This document shows positions 34,257 to 45,135 of a stretch of 64,000 nt of DNA, in pieces. The notes under the pieces are model-generated. The model ran no database searches and had not been told where the DNA came from. It saw only the letters and a program-made list of their open reading frames with translations. The stretch is taken from the NCBI GenBank assembly GCA_002077065.1, contig NAJO01000031.1, positions 310,001 to 374,000 of the forward strand, written 5' to 3'. This DNA comes from Cryoendolithus antarcticus (Eukaryota > Ascomycota > Dothideomycetes > Cladosporiales > Cladosporiaceae). Numbering within the stretch: position 1 is the stretch's first letter; each line of letters opens with the position of its first letter. Made by a program: the position numbers and the translations under genes.

Positions 34257-34828
34257 TCAACCCTTCGCATACCGTCCAACCCACTCCCGCGCAACCTTCT
34301 CCCACTCTGGCTTCCTCTGCCTGTACTGCTCCGCAATTCCTGCTTCCACCGCATCATCGGGCTGCGGCGCAGCCAACACACCCCTCACTAACCCCAGCAC
34401 CTCCTTGATCTTATTTGGTGGCTTCCACTCATCCGGCCGCAGCATCCCGAGGCACATGGCGCCGCGCTCATCGTTCGAGACGTTTGGGTGGTAGATCTTC
34501 GTTTTGAAAGAGATTGAAGGTGGCTTGAAGGGGTAGTCTTTGGGTAGCGTGAGAGCGAGAAGGAACGTGCCGCCCTAGATCTTGTCAGCTGAAGTGGCTC
34601 CAACTTCCACCGAGATAAGGCTATCTTACAGCGTAGACGGTTTCCGAGGGACCGGTCATAGCGATCTCCCAATTGAGGTAGTCGCTCTCATTGGGAAGTC
34701 TGATGGTGCAGCCGGGCGGTGGAGTGCTGGTGCATTCGGCCAACTCCTACGAGAGCGTCAGTGATGCCAGCGCTTATCAGCGATATTGCTCAGGTGCTGA
34801 CCTTCATGATGCGCTTATTGCTAGCCAT
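34257..34828 (-). CDS. Ubiquitin-conjugating enzyme E2
   Basis: Three exons, 34828-34802, 34746-34630 and 34574-34257, with two 55 bp introns. All junctions are in phase 0 and give 153 residues. The protein starts MASNKRIMKELAECT, typical of E2 helix 1. It has the E2 core: YLNWEIAMTGPSETVYAGGT, DYPFKPP, the HPN motif in KIYHPNVS near residue 76, and the active-site Cys at about 89 in GAMCLGMLRPDEWKP. Trp-Lys-Pro and the C-terminal helices follow. It would carry ubiquitin (or a ubiquitin-like protein) from E1 to E3. The exact class is not clear from sequence alone. The 9-codon first exon explains why the start is easy to miss. Its first intron begins GTCAGC, slightly off consensus. Confidence 0.92.
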
Positions 34829-35569
34829 GGTGGCTGATTGCTCTCCGGCTTCAAGGAAAGTGTGAGCCGGTGCAGAACGTGAGAGTGCAGGTAGAAGAAG
34901 AGAAAGTTAATGAGACGGGTCAAGTGAGATCGATTTAGATCGCGATACTCACGTTGTCGCACAGAAGCAAACCAAGTGAGAGATGGTATTACAAGTGATA
35001 CAGGGCGAAGTCGAGTCAGCCATGTGCGGCATTCGCTGCGGACTTGCCTTGACGACTCGGCTGTGTCGTTCTTACCTGATTTAAAGTTGTGTTGCCTCTC
35101 GGAACGAGTTCCGGCTTCCGGCTTGAACACGGACCGCTCCCGGCAAATCGTAACTTCGCCCAGTCTGCGTCAACGCTCGAGGACCTCATCCATAAGTTTA
35201 CCATTCCTTTGTCAAGACCTTCACAACAGCCATGTCGCTCCACAGTGCCCGCGATAGAGCGCTGCAGCACTTTGCGACGTGTCCAAGCAAGTCCAGCGGC
35301 TCTTGAGTGCAGTATCACATGCATGTCATCGCTGCCGCAATCGCACCAGGAAGAGCATCACCAATCGTCTGAGACATACGGGGATGCCTATGTGCAGTAT
35401 GTTCTATGTTCTATATCACGGACAATCGCGCGCAACTTTGTCACGCGCGACCCTAAAAGCAAACAAAGGAGTGACTAAATGTCAAGATCATAGCTGCCGC
35501 TACCGCTCACATCTCCACGGCCGCGCTCGGCACCACTTGGGTTACGCTACCATAGTTCCCCTCACACGA
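34829..35569. other. Intergenic region between E2 and hydrolase genes
   Basis: About 740 bp. It contains the E2 promoter and the hydrolase 3' flank. Nothing else was recognised. Confidence 0.4.
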
Positions 35570-36898
35570 TCACAAAGTTCTGTCGAGGAAGCTCGTAATC
35601 ACTTCATATGCTCCCGTTGCGTTCCGATGGAAGTTCCGATGATGACTAGCCTCCGGCTGCAAATATGCGACGAACGGCTTCGCGTTCTTGTAGTAAGTCT
35701 TGGCCGGCTCGTCGAAAACGCCTGGACAGTAGCCATCGCAAACGATGTAGTCGGTCTCGGCCGTTATGGCCAGCGCGGCGCCAGTGAAGCTCGAGGTGTC
35801 GGGGACAGTGGCAAAGGTAAGAAATTCGCCGATGCTGAAGGCTTCCTTGGTCGACTCGACGTAGGCTACCGCGTTGGTGTCGTAGTAGGGATATTTAAAA
35901 TAGCTGTGAAGCTCAGTCAGCTAATGCAGTCGCTGTGGAGAGGGTAATGAGCTTCTAAGCTTACTTCTCGACCAGCGCGTACTTATCCACCCAGGTCAAG
36001 TAGCCAGTATCCAGCAGGCCGAACCTCTGAGCATTCGACAGAGCTGCAACTCGCGGCACAAACGAGCGCAGCAGACCATTGCCATTGACGCCCGCAGCGA
36101 GATTCGCGCCGAAAGTAGTCAGCACCACAACATCGGCGATGTCGGGACTCGCGGCGATGGTGTTATGGGTGATGTAGCTTCCGAACGAGAAGCCCATGAG
36201 GACGAGCTTGGAGGGCTTTTCAACAGTGCTGGTATACTGGCCAGTGCGGACAGCTGCGGCGAGTTGCTGGAGGACAGCCACGCCAGTGCTGAGCTGAGTC
36301 ACGTAGCCGGACGCCCTGTCATGGCAGTCAATACAGTTCCCAAAGAGAGAGGAAGATGGATGCCATACTTCGACGACTCTCCACACCCAACACGATCATA
36401 GAAGAACACCGAATACCCAGCCTCAACAGCGTATTGCACGAAATTATACTGATCAGGACTATAAGCTGAGTTCCAGTGAGCTCTCCCGGGTCCAATGCCA
36501 TGGGTAGCCAGAATAACAGTCATCTCCTTCCCATCTGGCTTGCGAGGCGTGCAGAACGACGCAGCAACGGTACAATCCGCTGTCTCATGCACAGTCCCGT
36601 TCACGATGCTAGGGAAGCCAGCAGTAGGACGGGTCGTGAAGTCTACCAACGATTGCTCGAGGGCGGAATTGTCGGGCCACTGGCTGAAGTTGAAGTTGAC
36701 GCGGTCGTAGGAGATGCTGATGGGAACTGTGTACTCGACGCAGTGGGCGTTGGCTGGGTAGTAGGGCTGTGTCAGAGCTGGGGTGGTATTATTGGTGCCG
36801 CTCTGGCCGTAGCCGGCTCCGGGTGGGCAAGCTGCTGCATCGACGCCGAGAGCGCAGAGGACGGCGGTGGCGATGGCCATGGTGTTGAGGGAGGACAT
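35570..36898 (-). CDS. Secreted alpha/beta-hydrolase
   Basis: Three exons, 36898-36369, 36315-35965 and 35903-35570, with introns of 53 and 61 bp. The phases close to 404 residues ending at TGA 35570-35572. The N-terminus (MSSLNTMAIATAVLCALGVDA) is a signal peptide, and several N-x-T/S sites suggest glycosylation. The core has an HGIGPGRAHW oxyanion-side loop, FFYDRVGCGES, and the nucleophile elbow G-F-S-F-G near residue 218. The candidate acid is in ITAETDYIVCDG, and the His is in the SHHRNFHRN region near the C-terminus. Exon 3 is rich in aromatic residues (YFKYPYYDTNAVAYVE). It is probably an extracellular esterase or lipase-like hydrolase; the substrate is unknown. The enzyme appears complete. 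Confidence 0.85.
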
Positions 36899-37665
36899 GT
36901 ACGTAGAAAAGCTGGTGCTTCGCGATCGAGCAGGCGGCTATCCTAGAAGTGCTAAAGAAAAATGAAGCTGGGTTGATGAAGACGGAATAGAAGGCGGATA
37001 CTTCGCGGACTCTTATAGTCGACATGATGTGGTTTGAGCTGCTTGCATCACTTTGAGTTGAGGGTCCTTGCATCTGGCCTTAACCTCGTCTCACTCTGCA
37101 CGACATAGCAGCGACCTATTGCGCCGGTCGAAGGATTGCGCGAGATATCCATCTCGTGGAATGAGACTACTCAAGTGCTGTCCGCCGAAGTGCTGACAGC
37201 TCAGCTTCCAAGGCTGTGCCCTGTGCAAAGTTGTGGACGATGTTACTTGATCAACGCAGGCGACGCCAAGGTGTGTGTAGGGAGTGGCTTATCTGTCAGT
37301 GCATGGTATACACTCGGATCATGCGTCGCGACTTCAGCTCTGATTAGATACGGAAGCATTGCTCGAGCTGAGCATGTCATACACGGTGGCGCGACATGAT
37401 CTGCTGGCTGGAAGACCATGCACCGCCATATGTGCTTATTCATTTGTCATAGCATCAAACCACGGTCGCCTGCATTCCAGGACATCTTAAAAATCATGGG
37501 TAAGGAGATAATGGCGCATTCGCCTCCATTCGGCCTGAGCATCCCACAGTGATGGAGTCCGAACACTTGCAGGAGTAACAACGCAGATTCGTAGTGCAGC
37601 TGTCGAGGGGTGGCAGCAAAGAAGTGCATGTGTGCAATCGTGCTGTCGATTTATGACATTGGATC
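36899..37665. other. Intergenic region upstream of the hydrolase
   Basis: About 770 bp between the hydrolase start and the end of the Zn2Cys6 relic. No convincing coding frame, repeat or RNA gene was seen. Confidence 0.4.
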
Positions 37666-39596
37666 TCATTTCGCCAACAGCCCGTACTGATTACATGCTT
37701 CTGCGACGCGCACTCGCGATGGAGCGCTACTGATAAAGGGTGCATTGAGAGACATCTCTCGTTCCTCCGTCGAAGTAGGCACTGATTCACCGCTCACTCG
37801 TTTGCTAACAAAGTGCTCCGCCGATACAACCAGACCGATATGAACATCCTCTGCGGCGCAGACGCCGGAGGGGACTAGGACGATATCAGCCTCATGGATG
37901 TATCGACCAGATCCTCTCTGCCTTCTTCCACCCTCCCTGCGCGGCATACCAGAAACAATGCGCGCTGCCAACGGCATCATTGGATGTAAGGTCCGGGTTT
38001 CGTGACCAGCACACAGCCGACACAGCTGCTTCCGGGACAACCGTATCAGGAGCTTGCCCGTACCCCCGATCGCCCTGTGAAGCTCGGCGCAGATATCGTA
38101 GACATCCATAGAGGTTCCTCAATGAGGATCAGGCCAGCGAGACCCGATGGGAAGAGCCAGAACAGAGCGCGCTCTTGATGATGCTGAATGTGCTGCAGTT
38201 GGTACTCAAAGGTGCGCACGATCTGTATGGCGACAGCGCGAAGACCCAGACTGCGCGCTATCATGGGAATGTCGGGTAGGGGGTTCCGATTATCCGAAAT
38301 CAGCATCTCATGCCACCTTGCCTCCCGTACTTCCCAAGAAGCCAAGTCGGGCACGACAAGGGACTTTGACAGACTATGAAGACAGATGAGGATTGCGCTG
38401 TGGAGAGAGAATTCAGCCGAACGTTCAAAGCTCTCGTAGAAAAGAAAGCTCTCCGCTTCAGGAGGAAGCTCATCCCGTGTGAAAGCATGAGTTTTAGTGC
38501 GAGGCACATCCTTCGTGGGCTTCGGAAATGCAGCATCCCACCGCCGTCGCCAAACTTCTAGTTCTCCAAGGCTGTGTTGAATGCGCCGTTGAAGAGATTG
38601 TCTTAGCCCGGTTCGCTTGCTGAGCTGAGCTTCCAGTGGGGTCATGTCTTCTAGTGTGCCCGGTATGGCAGCGAGAATATCAACAAGTCGGTTCTGCCCG
38701 TTGGGGACCTCTTCTGACGTCCACGCCTTATGCAGTCACACGTCTTCCTCAAGGAAAGTACGGTTTCGCGAAATAATGCCAGTGAGAATCAGCATACATC
38801 GGCATGACGAGAACGCTTTAGCCAAACGAGAATCTTGATACGGCTCCGGACCAGTAGTTTGCAGCAGTGCTACCATGCCTTCCAGGTGCATGTCGAATTC
38901 TTACTGCGACTGCTGGGAGTTGGCCGTATATGACATGAGTAGCATCGGGACAAGCAGAGCGTCAACAGACTTGGACGTCGCTAGCTGTAAGTGTACCTCA
39001 CGCAGCACCCGGCCATAGCTAACGACACCTTCGAGCTCAATATGACGCTGGCCATGCCGCCTGCCGAACGCACATCTCGAGAGTGCAGCACAGGCAACTT
39101 TGGCAAGACAACCTAAGTGGCCAGTCGCTGACTCCTGCAGCCAAGGGTAGCCAAAGGACGACCAGACGGAGTGGTCGAGTAGCAAGGCGAGGGACATGGC
39201 ACCCTTGAACGCCACTAGGCTCATATAGGGTGGTACGACGATTACACAAGAATCCTGCGTTGCGAAATCACTGCCATGCCCTTGACTCGAAGTTCTCGGG
39301 CTCCTTTGCTGTGTGCGTGGCGGTGCCACAAGGTCGATGTGGCAATCTCCGCCGTGTATAGTGCCATGTTTCTTCGATACGCGTCGTTTATGGTTTGCAG
39401 GAACAGGCACACTCAGTTGCCCAGCTTCGTTTGGTGTGGCAATACGCACGTCGAGCTCTCTGCGATACCCTTTCACGCGTGTCAGTCACGTACGGCAGAA
39501 CTGGCTGCAGCATACAGGCAAATCCCACCTGCACATGAGTAGCCCGCCTTGACGCACCTCGCGCAATCTGGCTTCGCCTAGTCCGCCGATTAGCAT
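37666..39596 (-). pseudogene. Decayed Zn2Cys6 / Fungal_trans_2-type transcription regulator
   Basis: One minus-strand frame from ATG 39596 to about 38046 reads as a fungal regulator but is cut by three in-frame stops: TGA at 39488-39486, TAA at 38903-38901 and TGA at 38738-38736. Before the first stop, MCRWDLPVCCSQFCRT resembles the middle of a Zn2Cys6 cluster, and KGYRRELDVRI just after it matches the usual end. Two expected Cys are missing. The middle domain is well preserved (AFKGAMSLALLLDHSVW, then MHLEGMVALLQTTGPEPYQ and ISRNRTFLEEDV). After ~38046 a frame change leads into a second segment to 37666. No introns of normal size remove these stops. It ends about 600 bp before the choline oxidase gene, on the same strand. 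I infer a dead regulator, possibly once controlling that locus. Confidence 0.7.
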
Positions 39597-40191
39597 GGTC
39601 AGTAAGGTTCGCTTTCTTGCCACAACCGAAACCAAGCTCATAACTTACCGCATTGACTCTTCGCGTCTTGCGCGTCTTGCAGCCTTTACTCCTACCTGCG
39701 ACTCCGACTATTCTGACTCACCGCATTGCCTACATATCTAGGGCGCGAACGAGAAGATTCTTACGATACGATACTGGCTACCAAATCGGACTCACAGCGC
39801 AAGCGAGCTGAGGTCTAAGCGATGCTTCAGCGCTGTTATCATCGCCATGTAGCCGCATTCGCCGCATATGCCTACGAACAGCTGTGGGGTGTTGCAATTA
39901 ATACATATCAAATCAATGGCGCGATCATTCGAGGAGTGCAAGCTGAAGTCCAAGGGCTGTAGCTGTGCAACCGCCGGGCCGACTCTAGATCCGATGCACC
40001 TCGCGCAATGCCACTAGATGCAGCAGTCCCGCCGGCGAGTGATCCAACAGCGCGTGGCGTAAAGTCGAGGCACGTTTAGCAGAGTGCTTGCAATTCTGAT
40101 ATGAAGAGCCAGCACAGCAGTAGCACGTTCGCGTATATACAATATCTGTGGACTGCTGCGCGTTTCCAACCACGACATGCGCGTCAGCACC
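39597..40191. other. Intergenic region between the choline oxidase-like gene and the regulator relic
   Basis: About 595 bp. A 14-base match (GCACCTCGCGCAAT) occurs here near 40000 and also near 39556 at the start of the relic. Otherwise nothing was recognised. Confidence 0.35.
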
Positions 40192-41820
40192 CTACAACTT
40201 CGCACCAGCCATTCCTCGCCACCCCCATTGCTCTGCTATCATCTCGGCGCATCGCTCGCCAATACCAAGCACCGTCAACATCGGATTGATGGTCGGCATC
40301 TCCGGGAACACGCCCGCATCGGCAATCCTCACCCCGTTCAGTCCCCGAATCTTCAGATTCGAGTCTACGACTGCCATACTGTCTTTGCTCACATCACCCA
40401 TCTTCGTCGTGCCGGCTGGATGGTAGACTGTGTGTGCAACCTTCCTGCCGTACTCTGACAACGCTTCGTCCGTCGTGATGCCCGGTCCTGGCGCGATCTC
40501 GCGCTTCAGCCACGAGGAGAACGGCGCCTGCTTTGCGATCTCTCGTGCCGCTTTCAGACCAGCGACAATGGTGGCCGCGTCATATCCCTCGGGATCGGTG
40601 AAGTAGCGGAAGTCCAACGCAGGCTTGACACTCGGATCAGCGCTCACCAGGTAGAGCTTTCCCTTGGAGCGTGGTCGCGGGATGTTGGGTGTCATGCAGA
40701 ACGCATCGACGGGTGTGTCGTAGCCAAGGCGACTCGTGTTCATCGAGAATGGGATTTGGTAGCAGTGCATCATGATGTCTGCAATGTTGCCATCAGAGCC
40801 AGCAGCATTTGGTACCTCACGGCGCAGGAAAATACCAGCGTCAGAGTCCATTGTAGTTTGGCCTGTGGGCACGGGCTTATTCAGCTCCCACATGATGATA
40901 CTTTCGGGATGGTCGAGCAGATTCTCGCCTACACCTGGAAGATCGTAAAGGACGGGAATATTGAGCGATCGAAGTTGAGCTGCTGGACCGAGACCAGAAA
41001 GGAGCATGAGACGGGGCGTGTCTACTGCGCCCGCGCAGAGAATCGTTTCGCACTTGGAGCGCAATGTGAGGTGCTCGCCGGATTCGAGAGTAATGTCCAC
41101 GCCTGTGACTGTCTTGCCGGACAAGTTGAGGCGGGACACCCATGTATTCGTCAGAATGGTAAGATTCGGTCGTTTCTCCTCCCCTCGCAGGATTGGGTGA
41201 ATGTACGCCACGCTTGCACTTGACCGTCGCCCATCATCTGGGTTGTACGAGACATTGAAGAAGCCCACACATGGCTTCAGCGCGCCCTTCTGCTTGATCT
41301 CTTGGTTGTAATCCTCCACGAAGGGGATGTCCAATGCCGAACTGCAGCTCTTCACCCAGTCAAGGCACAGCTGGTTGCGGTGATTCTTGTGTACCGGCTG
41401 TACAGTGTTGCGCAGGTTATCCAACACGCGCATGAACGTCTTGAAAGTCCACCCTTTACATCCTTGCGCCTCCCACCGTTGGCAGTCGTACTCGAAAGGA
41501 CGGAAGGAGATGAGTGTGTTGTGGCTACTGCAGCCTCCCAAGACTTTCGCCCTCGAGTGCCGGATGTTCGAGTTGCCCATAGGCTGTTCAGTCGTCGGAT
41601 AGTCGTAGTCAAGCTCGCCTCCGAGTAAGTTCAGCCAGTCTTTCAGAAGGAGCACGCGATCATCCATGAAGTCCGACGGTCCGGCCTCGATGAGCAAGAC
41701 CTTCTTGTTCGGCAAGTAGTCGGACAGGCGGGACGCGATCACGCATCCTGCTGTACCACCACCGACTATGACAAAGTCAAAGCTGTCCACGTCGCTCGGC
41801 GAGAGCTGTTTGGTGGTCAT
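40192..41820 (-). CDS. Choline oxidase-like GMC flavoenzyme
   Basis: A single exon of 542 residues. The FAD-binding motif VGGGTAGCVIASRL is at about 19-32. The GMC signatures follow, with VLGGCSSHN placing His100 where bacterial choline oxidase carries covalently bound FAD (His99, from memory). Other active-site positions also fit: Glu306 in DHPE (choline-binding Glu), His in IMMHCYQIPF, VYHPAGTTKMG with His467, and Asn512 in TINPMLTV. The segment GYDTPVDAFCMTPNIPRPRS and LDFRYFTDPEGYDAATIVAG also resemble choline oxidase more than glucose oxidase or aryl-alcohol oxidase. It would oxidise choline to betaine aldehyde and possibly on to glycine betaine, producing peroxide. No signal peptide is present, so it is cytosolic or possibly peroxisomal. 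It is divergent from a betaine aldehyde dehydrogenase. Confidence 0.88.
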   Translation of the reverse strand: MTTKQLSPSDVDSFDFVIVGGGTAGCVIASRLSDYLPNKKVLLIEAGPSDFMDDRVLLLKDWLNLLGGELDYDYPTTEQPMGNSNIRHSRAKVLGGCSSHNTLISFRPFEYDCQRWEAQGCKGWTFKTFMRVLDNLRNTVQPVHKNHRNQLCLDWVKSCSSALDIPFVEDYNQEIKQKGALKPCVGFFNVSYNPDDGRRSSASVAYIHPILRGEEKRPNLTILTNTWVSRLNLSGKTVTGVDITLESGEHLTLRSKCETILCAGAVDTPRLMLLSGLGPAAQLRSLNIPVLYDLPGVGENLLDHPESIIMWELNKPVPTGQTTMDSDAGIFLRREVPNAAGSDGNIADIMMHCYQIPFSMNTSRLGYDTPVDAFCMTPNIPRPRSKGKLYLVSADPSVKPALDFRYFTDPEGYDAATIVAGLKAAREIAKQAPFSSWLKREIAPGPGITTDEALSEYGRKVAHTVYHPAGTTKMGDVSKDSMAVVDSNLKIRGLNGVRIADAGVFPEMPTINPMLTVLGIGERCAEMIAEQWGWRGMAGAKL

Positions 41821-42756
41821 CTTGAGCGAATGGTAAGTGATCTACCAGTAATACCCAACCGAGTGATAGTTGCTCTAGTGCAAAACAAGATCAAGATATG
41901 AACAACAATAGAGGGAGAGAGGAAAGGCTTCGACAGTAGAAAGAGAAGTGAAGTCAAATAGACGCCTTCGAGCTCGAGGAAATACTTCGCGGTAATCGAT
42001 CTGCAAGGCAAAGCTCCCCACTCGATCGCCCAGACGTAGGCATTGTATGTGCCGACGCTGAGCGATCCATCAGTCTCGTGCCCGGACCAAGCGGAATCCT
42101 GCGAGGAATCTCCGCCACCAATAGATACCGAAGTCTTCCAGGGTGCGGTGAAAATGTCGATGGAGTGATGTCGGCGACTCTTCCGCGCCCTTCTTGTCGT
42201 GCAAAATCTTCAGCCCTGTCGTGATATCGGTAGCTGCCGGACGCCGATTTTACTAGCGCCACGAGGTCCGTCTTCTCTGCTTCTAGAAGCTTTACCCAAC
42301 TGCGACAAGGTCAACGACAACGGCACGCATCACAGGACTTGCGACTCCGTGCTGTTGCTCGAGGTGAAACGCCATCGCTACAGTCAAGAAACACATGATC
42401 TTCGAATAATGTGGACTCGTGACAGAAGGGAGGCACCCTGAGATAGAGTTTATCTTGGCAATCGAGCTCCGGTGCCGAACTGTTCTCCTCAGAAGGGACA
42501 GTCCAGCCGAGAGCTCGTGGACCTCTGGAGAGGCGAATTGACTACTCGCCAATGTTGATCACGGAATTACCAGTACACATTGTTTTCCTCACTAGAATGC
42601 CTTGAATCTAGAGGTTGGGCTTCGATTCTATCTGCCGTCCACATCGTTTAGTCGCGGCCAAGGCGCATCCTTTCAACGTTTCGTATGAGTACACTCTCAG
42701 CACGAAACGATAGCAGTAGCTTGTCGAGATAGCCTTGGAGACTCGACACAGCAGTC
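41821..42756. promoter_or_regulatory. Divergent promoter region of the choline-to-betaine pair
   Basis: A 936 bp gap between two start codons facing apart. Both genes belong to one pathway, so joint control from here is likely. Only short non-coding-looking frames occur. No TATA element or clear operator was identified by eye. Confidence 0.5.
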
Positions 42757-44274
42757 ATGGGCACGCAAGGCCAGCAGATGGAGCAGCAGCCTCTTTACAT
42801 AGTTGGCAAGCGTCACACGACAACAAAGACGTTCCAGTCCATCGACCCTTCGACCAACCAACCTATCACATCTGTCTGCACAGCCGATCGTGAAGCCGTG
42901 GATCTTGCTGTCAAAGCTGGCCGGACAGCATTCTCTCAGTGGTCTGCGACCTCGCCAGTGGAGAGATCTCGCATTTTGCTGAAGGCAGCATCGATACTCC
43001 GTGCCCGGAACGATGAACTTGCTACTCTCGAGACCCGCGATACAGGCAAGCCATTTTCAGAGACCAGCACAGTCGATGTGATCACGGGCGTAGATGTTCT
43101 GGAGTATTACGCTCATCTGATTGCTTCTGGAGGTTTGGACGGTGAGACAACTCAGCTCCGGCCAGACGCCTGGGTGTACACCACAAAGTCACCTTTGGGA
43201 GTTTGCGCAGGCATAGGCGCCTGGAATTATCCTATCCAGATCGCGCTCTGGAAGTCTGCACCATGTCTCGCAGCAGGCAATTGCATGGTCTACAAGCCTT
43301 CGGAGTTCACACCACTACACGCCCTGCAATTGGCCGAGATCTACACAGAAGCCGGTGTCCCACCAGGCGTCTTCAACGTCGTGCAAGGTGCTGGCGATGT
43401 AGGAGCGATGCTCACTTCTCATCCAGGAATAGCCAAAGTTTCATTCACTGGCCAAGTCTCCACTGGCTCCAGGGTCGCCGCATCTGCGGCAGCAGGCATG
43501 AAGTATGTCACGATGGAGCTTGGTGGCAAATCGCCTTGCATCATTCTGCCAGACGCAGATCTAGATTCAGCTGTAGATGGTGCAATGATGGCGAACTTCT
43601 TCTCCACCGGGCAAGTCTGCACAAATGGCACACGAATATTCGTTCCAGACACACTGCTTGCCGCATTCGAGAAGCGACTACTAGCCAAGATGCCCTTAGT
43701 CCGAGGAGGACCTGTCATGGACCCATCAACGAACTTTGGCCCCCTAGTATCGCGTCCTCATTTCGATAAAGTAGGTTCCTACATCCGCCACGGTATCGAG
43801 ACCGACTGCGCCAAGCTGCTTTACGGTGGTCTCGGCGCACCGACTCTGCCTTCAGGCACAGACCCAGCAGGCAACTGGATCAAACCCACAATCTTCACGA
43901 ACTGCACAGACAGCATGCGAATAACCCGCGAAGAGATCTTCGGCCCCGTGATGACTATCCTGCCGTACTCCACCTCGTCTCCGAAGTACCTCGACACCTT
44001 GATTGCGAGAGCAAACAACACGACCATGGGCCTAGCGGCTGGCGTCTTCACCAAGAACATCAATCTTGCGCATAGCGTGATGGCGAGGATCGAGGCAGGG
44101 ATCTGCTGGATCAATACGTGGGGCGAGAGTCCGGCTGAGATGCCTGTGGGTGGGTGGAAGATGAGTGGTGTTGGGGTCGAGAATGGAAGGAAAGGGCTGG
44201 AGGCTTGGACAAGGGGAAAGAGTGTGCTTGTCGAGAATGGAGGGAGTGTGGGGACTGTCTATGCAAAATTGTGA
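42757..44274 (+). CDS. Betaine aldehyde dehydrogenase
   Basis: A single exon of 505 residues with full aldehyde dehydrogenase architecture. The NAD-binding region contains the cofactor segment [18 protein letters not shown] and [12 protein letters not shown]. The catalytic general base Glu254 is in MELGGKSP, and the catalytic Cys288 is in [12 protein letters not shown], which is the wording usual for the betaine aldehyde branch. The EEIFGPV motif and the C-terminal oligomerisation part ([20 protein letters not shown]) are present. It converts betaine aldehyde to glycine betaine with NAD(P)+ in the cytosol. With the divergent choline oxidase it forms a two-gene choline catabolic or osmoprotection unit. 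The ATG at 42757 gives the usual length. No defect is visible. Confidence 0.92.
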   Translation: MGTQGQQMEQQPLYIVGKRHTTTKTFQSIDPSTNQPITSVCTADREAVDLAVKAGRTAFSQWSATSPVERSRILLKAASILRARNDELATLETRDTGKPFSETSTVDVITGVDVLEYYAHLIASGGLDGETTQLRPDAWVYTTKSPLGVCAGIGAWNYPIQIALWKSAPCLAAGNCMVYKPSEFTPLHALQLAEIYTEAGVPPGVFNVVQGAGDVGAMLTSHPGIAKVSFTGQVSTGSRVAASAAAGMKYVTMELGGKSPCIILPDADLDSAVDGAMMANFFSTGQVCTNGTRIFVPDTLLAAFEKRLLAKMPLVRGGPVMDPSTNFGPLVSRPHFDKVGSYIRHGIETDCAKLLYGGLGAPTLPSGTDPAGNWIKPTIFTNCTDSMRITREEIFGPVMTILPYSTSSPKYLDTLIARANNTTMGLAAGVFTKNINLAHSVMARIEAGICWINTWGESPAEMPVGGWKMSGVGVENGRKGLEAWTRGKSVLVENGGSVGTVYAKL

Positions 44275-45135
44275 GGTGACGCACCCTCCGGGTCATGTAC
44301 AATGGAACCATATCAAAATGAATGAATGACACAGCGAGCTTGTGGCCGACGTACTTCCATACTCTCCTCGCTAGATTACACCTCTACTCCCACACATCCC
44401 CATCATCTCATCCGCCTGTCCCCCAAATCGTCGAGCCGAGTAAATGTCTTCTCCTTGCACCGCGTCAACCGCCCAGTCACCTCGCCCAGCCTGGGGTCCG
44501 GTGCAGAGCGATTGCGCGGAACATTGAGCCTCCACCCACTAGAGCGGGCGAAGATCGACAGTCTGAGAAAGTAAGGTACTGCAATCAATCAAGAAAAGCT
44601 CAAGCGAAGGCAGTCGCAAGCTGATGGCTTGATATCCCAGCCTCTAGATCCACAGTGAAGTAGACCCAGAGCGCTAAGCATCGAGTCGACGGAGCGAGAT
44701 CTGATACACAATCGTTCAGTCTTAGACTCCGTCCATAACACAACGCACATTCGGCTCTCCAAGTCTTCCCCTCGTGTTCCTCGCAGCTGGATGGACTCAT
44801 CGAGCAGCTTCGTTAGCAGTCTGGTAAAGAGATAGTTGTCTTCCAATTTAGGAGCAGTGAGTGGTATTCCGAACGCCGGAAATGATCAAGAGCGCAGGAG
44901 GGCTCTGGACAGTCTGAGTGGCAAATTGGCGGGCTGGTTGAGCATCCGCTGCGAGGGAGGGGAGTCGAGAAAGGAGTGGCGTTTGTGTTGTAGGGAGAGG
45001 TGCATTGTCTTGTAGTAGCGAGTGCTTTCACGTCTTGAGGTTGGGAGAGCGGGTGTTGCTAGACAGACAATCGCTGTCAGCCCAAGATCTCTCTGGATTC
45101 TGCACCATGAACGAGGGTGTGGAGGGGAAGCCGGA
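44275..45135. other. Intergenic region between convergent ALDH and BTB genes
   Basis: About 860 bp. Part of it (about 45080-44886) could be a last exon of the BTB gene, since one frame stays open there to TGA at 44886. Otherwise nothing was recognised. Confidence 0.35.

Noticed and set aside
35279..35947. 222-codon plus-strand frame opposite the hydrolase
   Set aside because: Starts with GTG and is antisense to exon 3 of the secreted hydrolase, which has clear family features.
39550..40015. Shared 14-mer GCACCTCGCGCAAT near 39556 and 40000 as a duplication or target-site repeat
   Set aside because: Too short, flanks do not match, and no terminal repeats or transposase are present.
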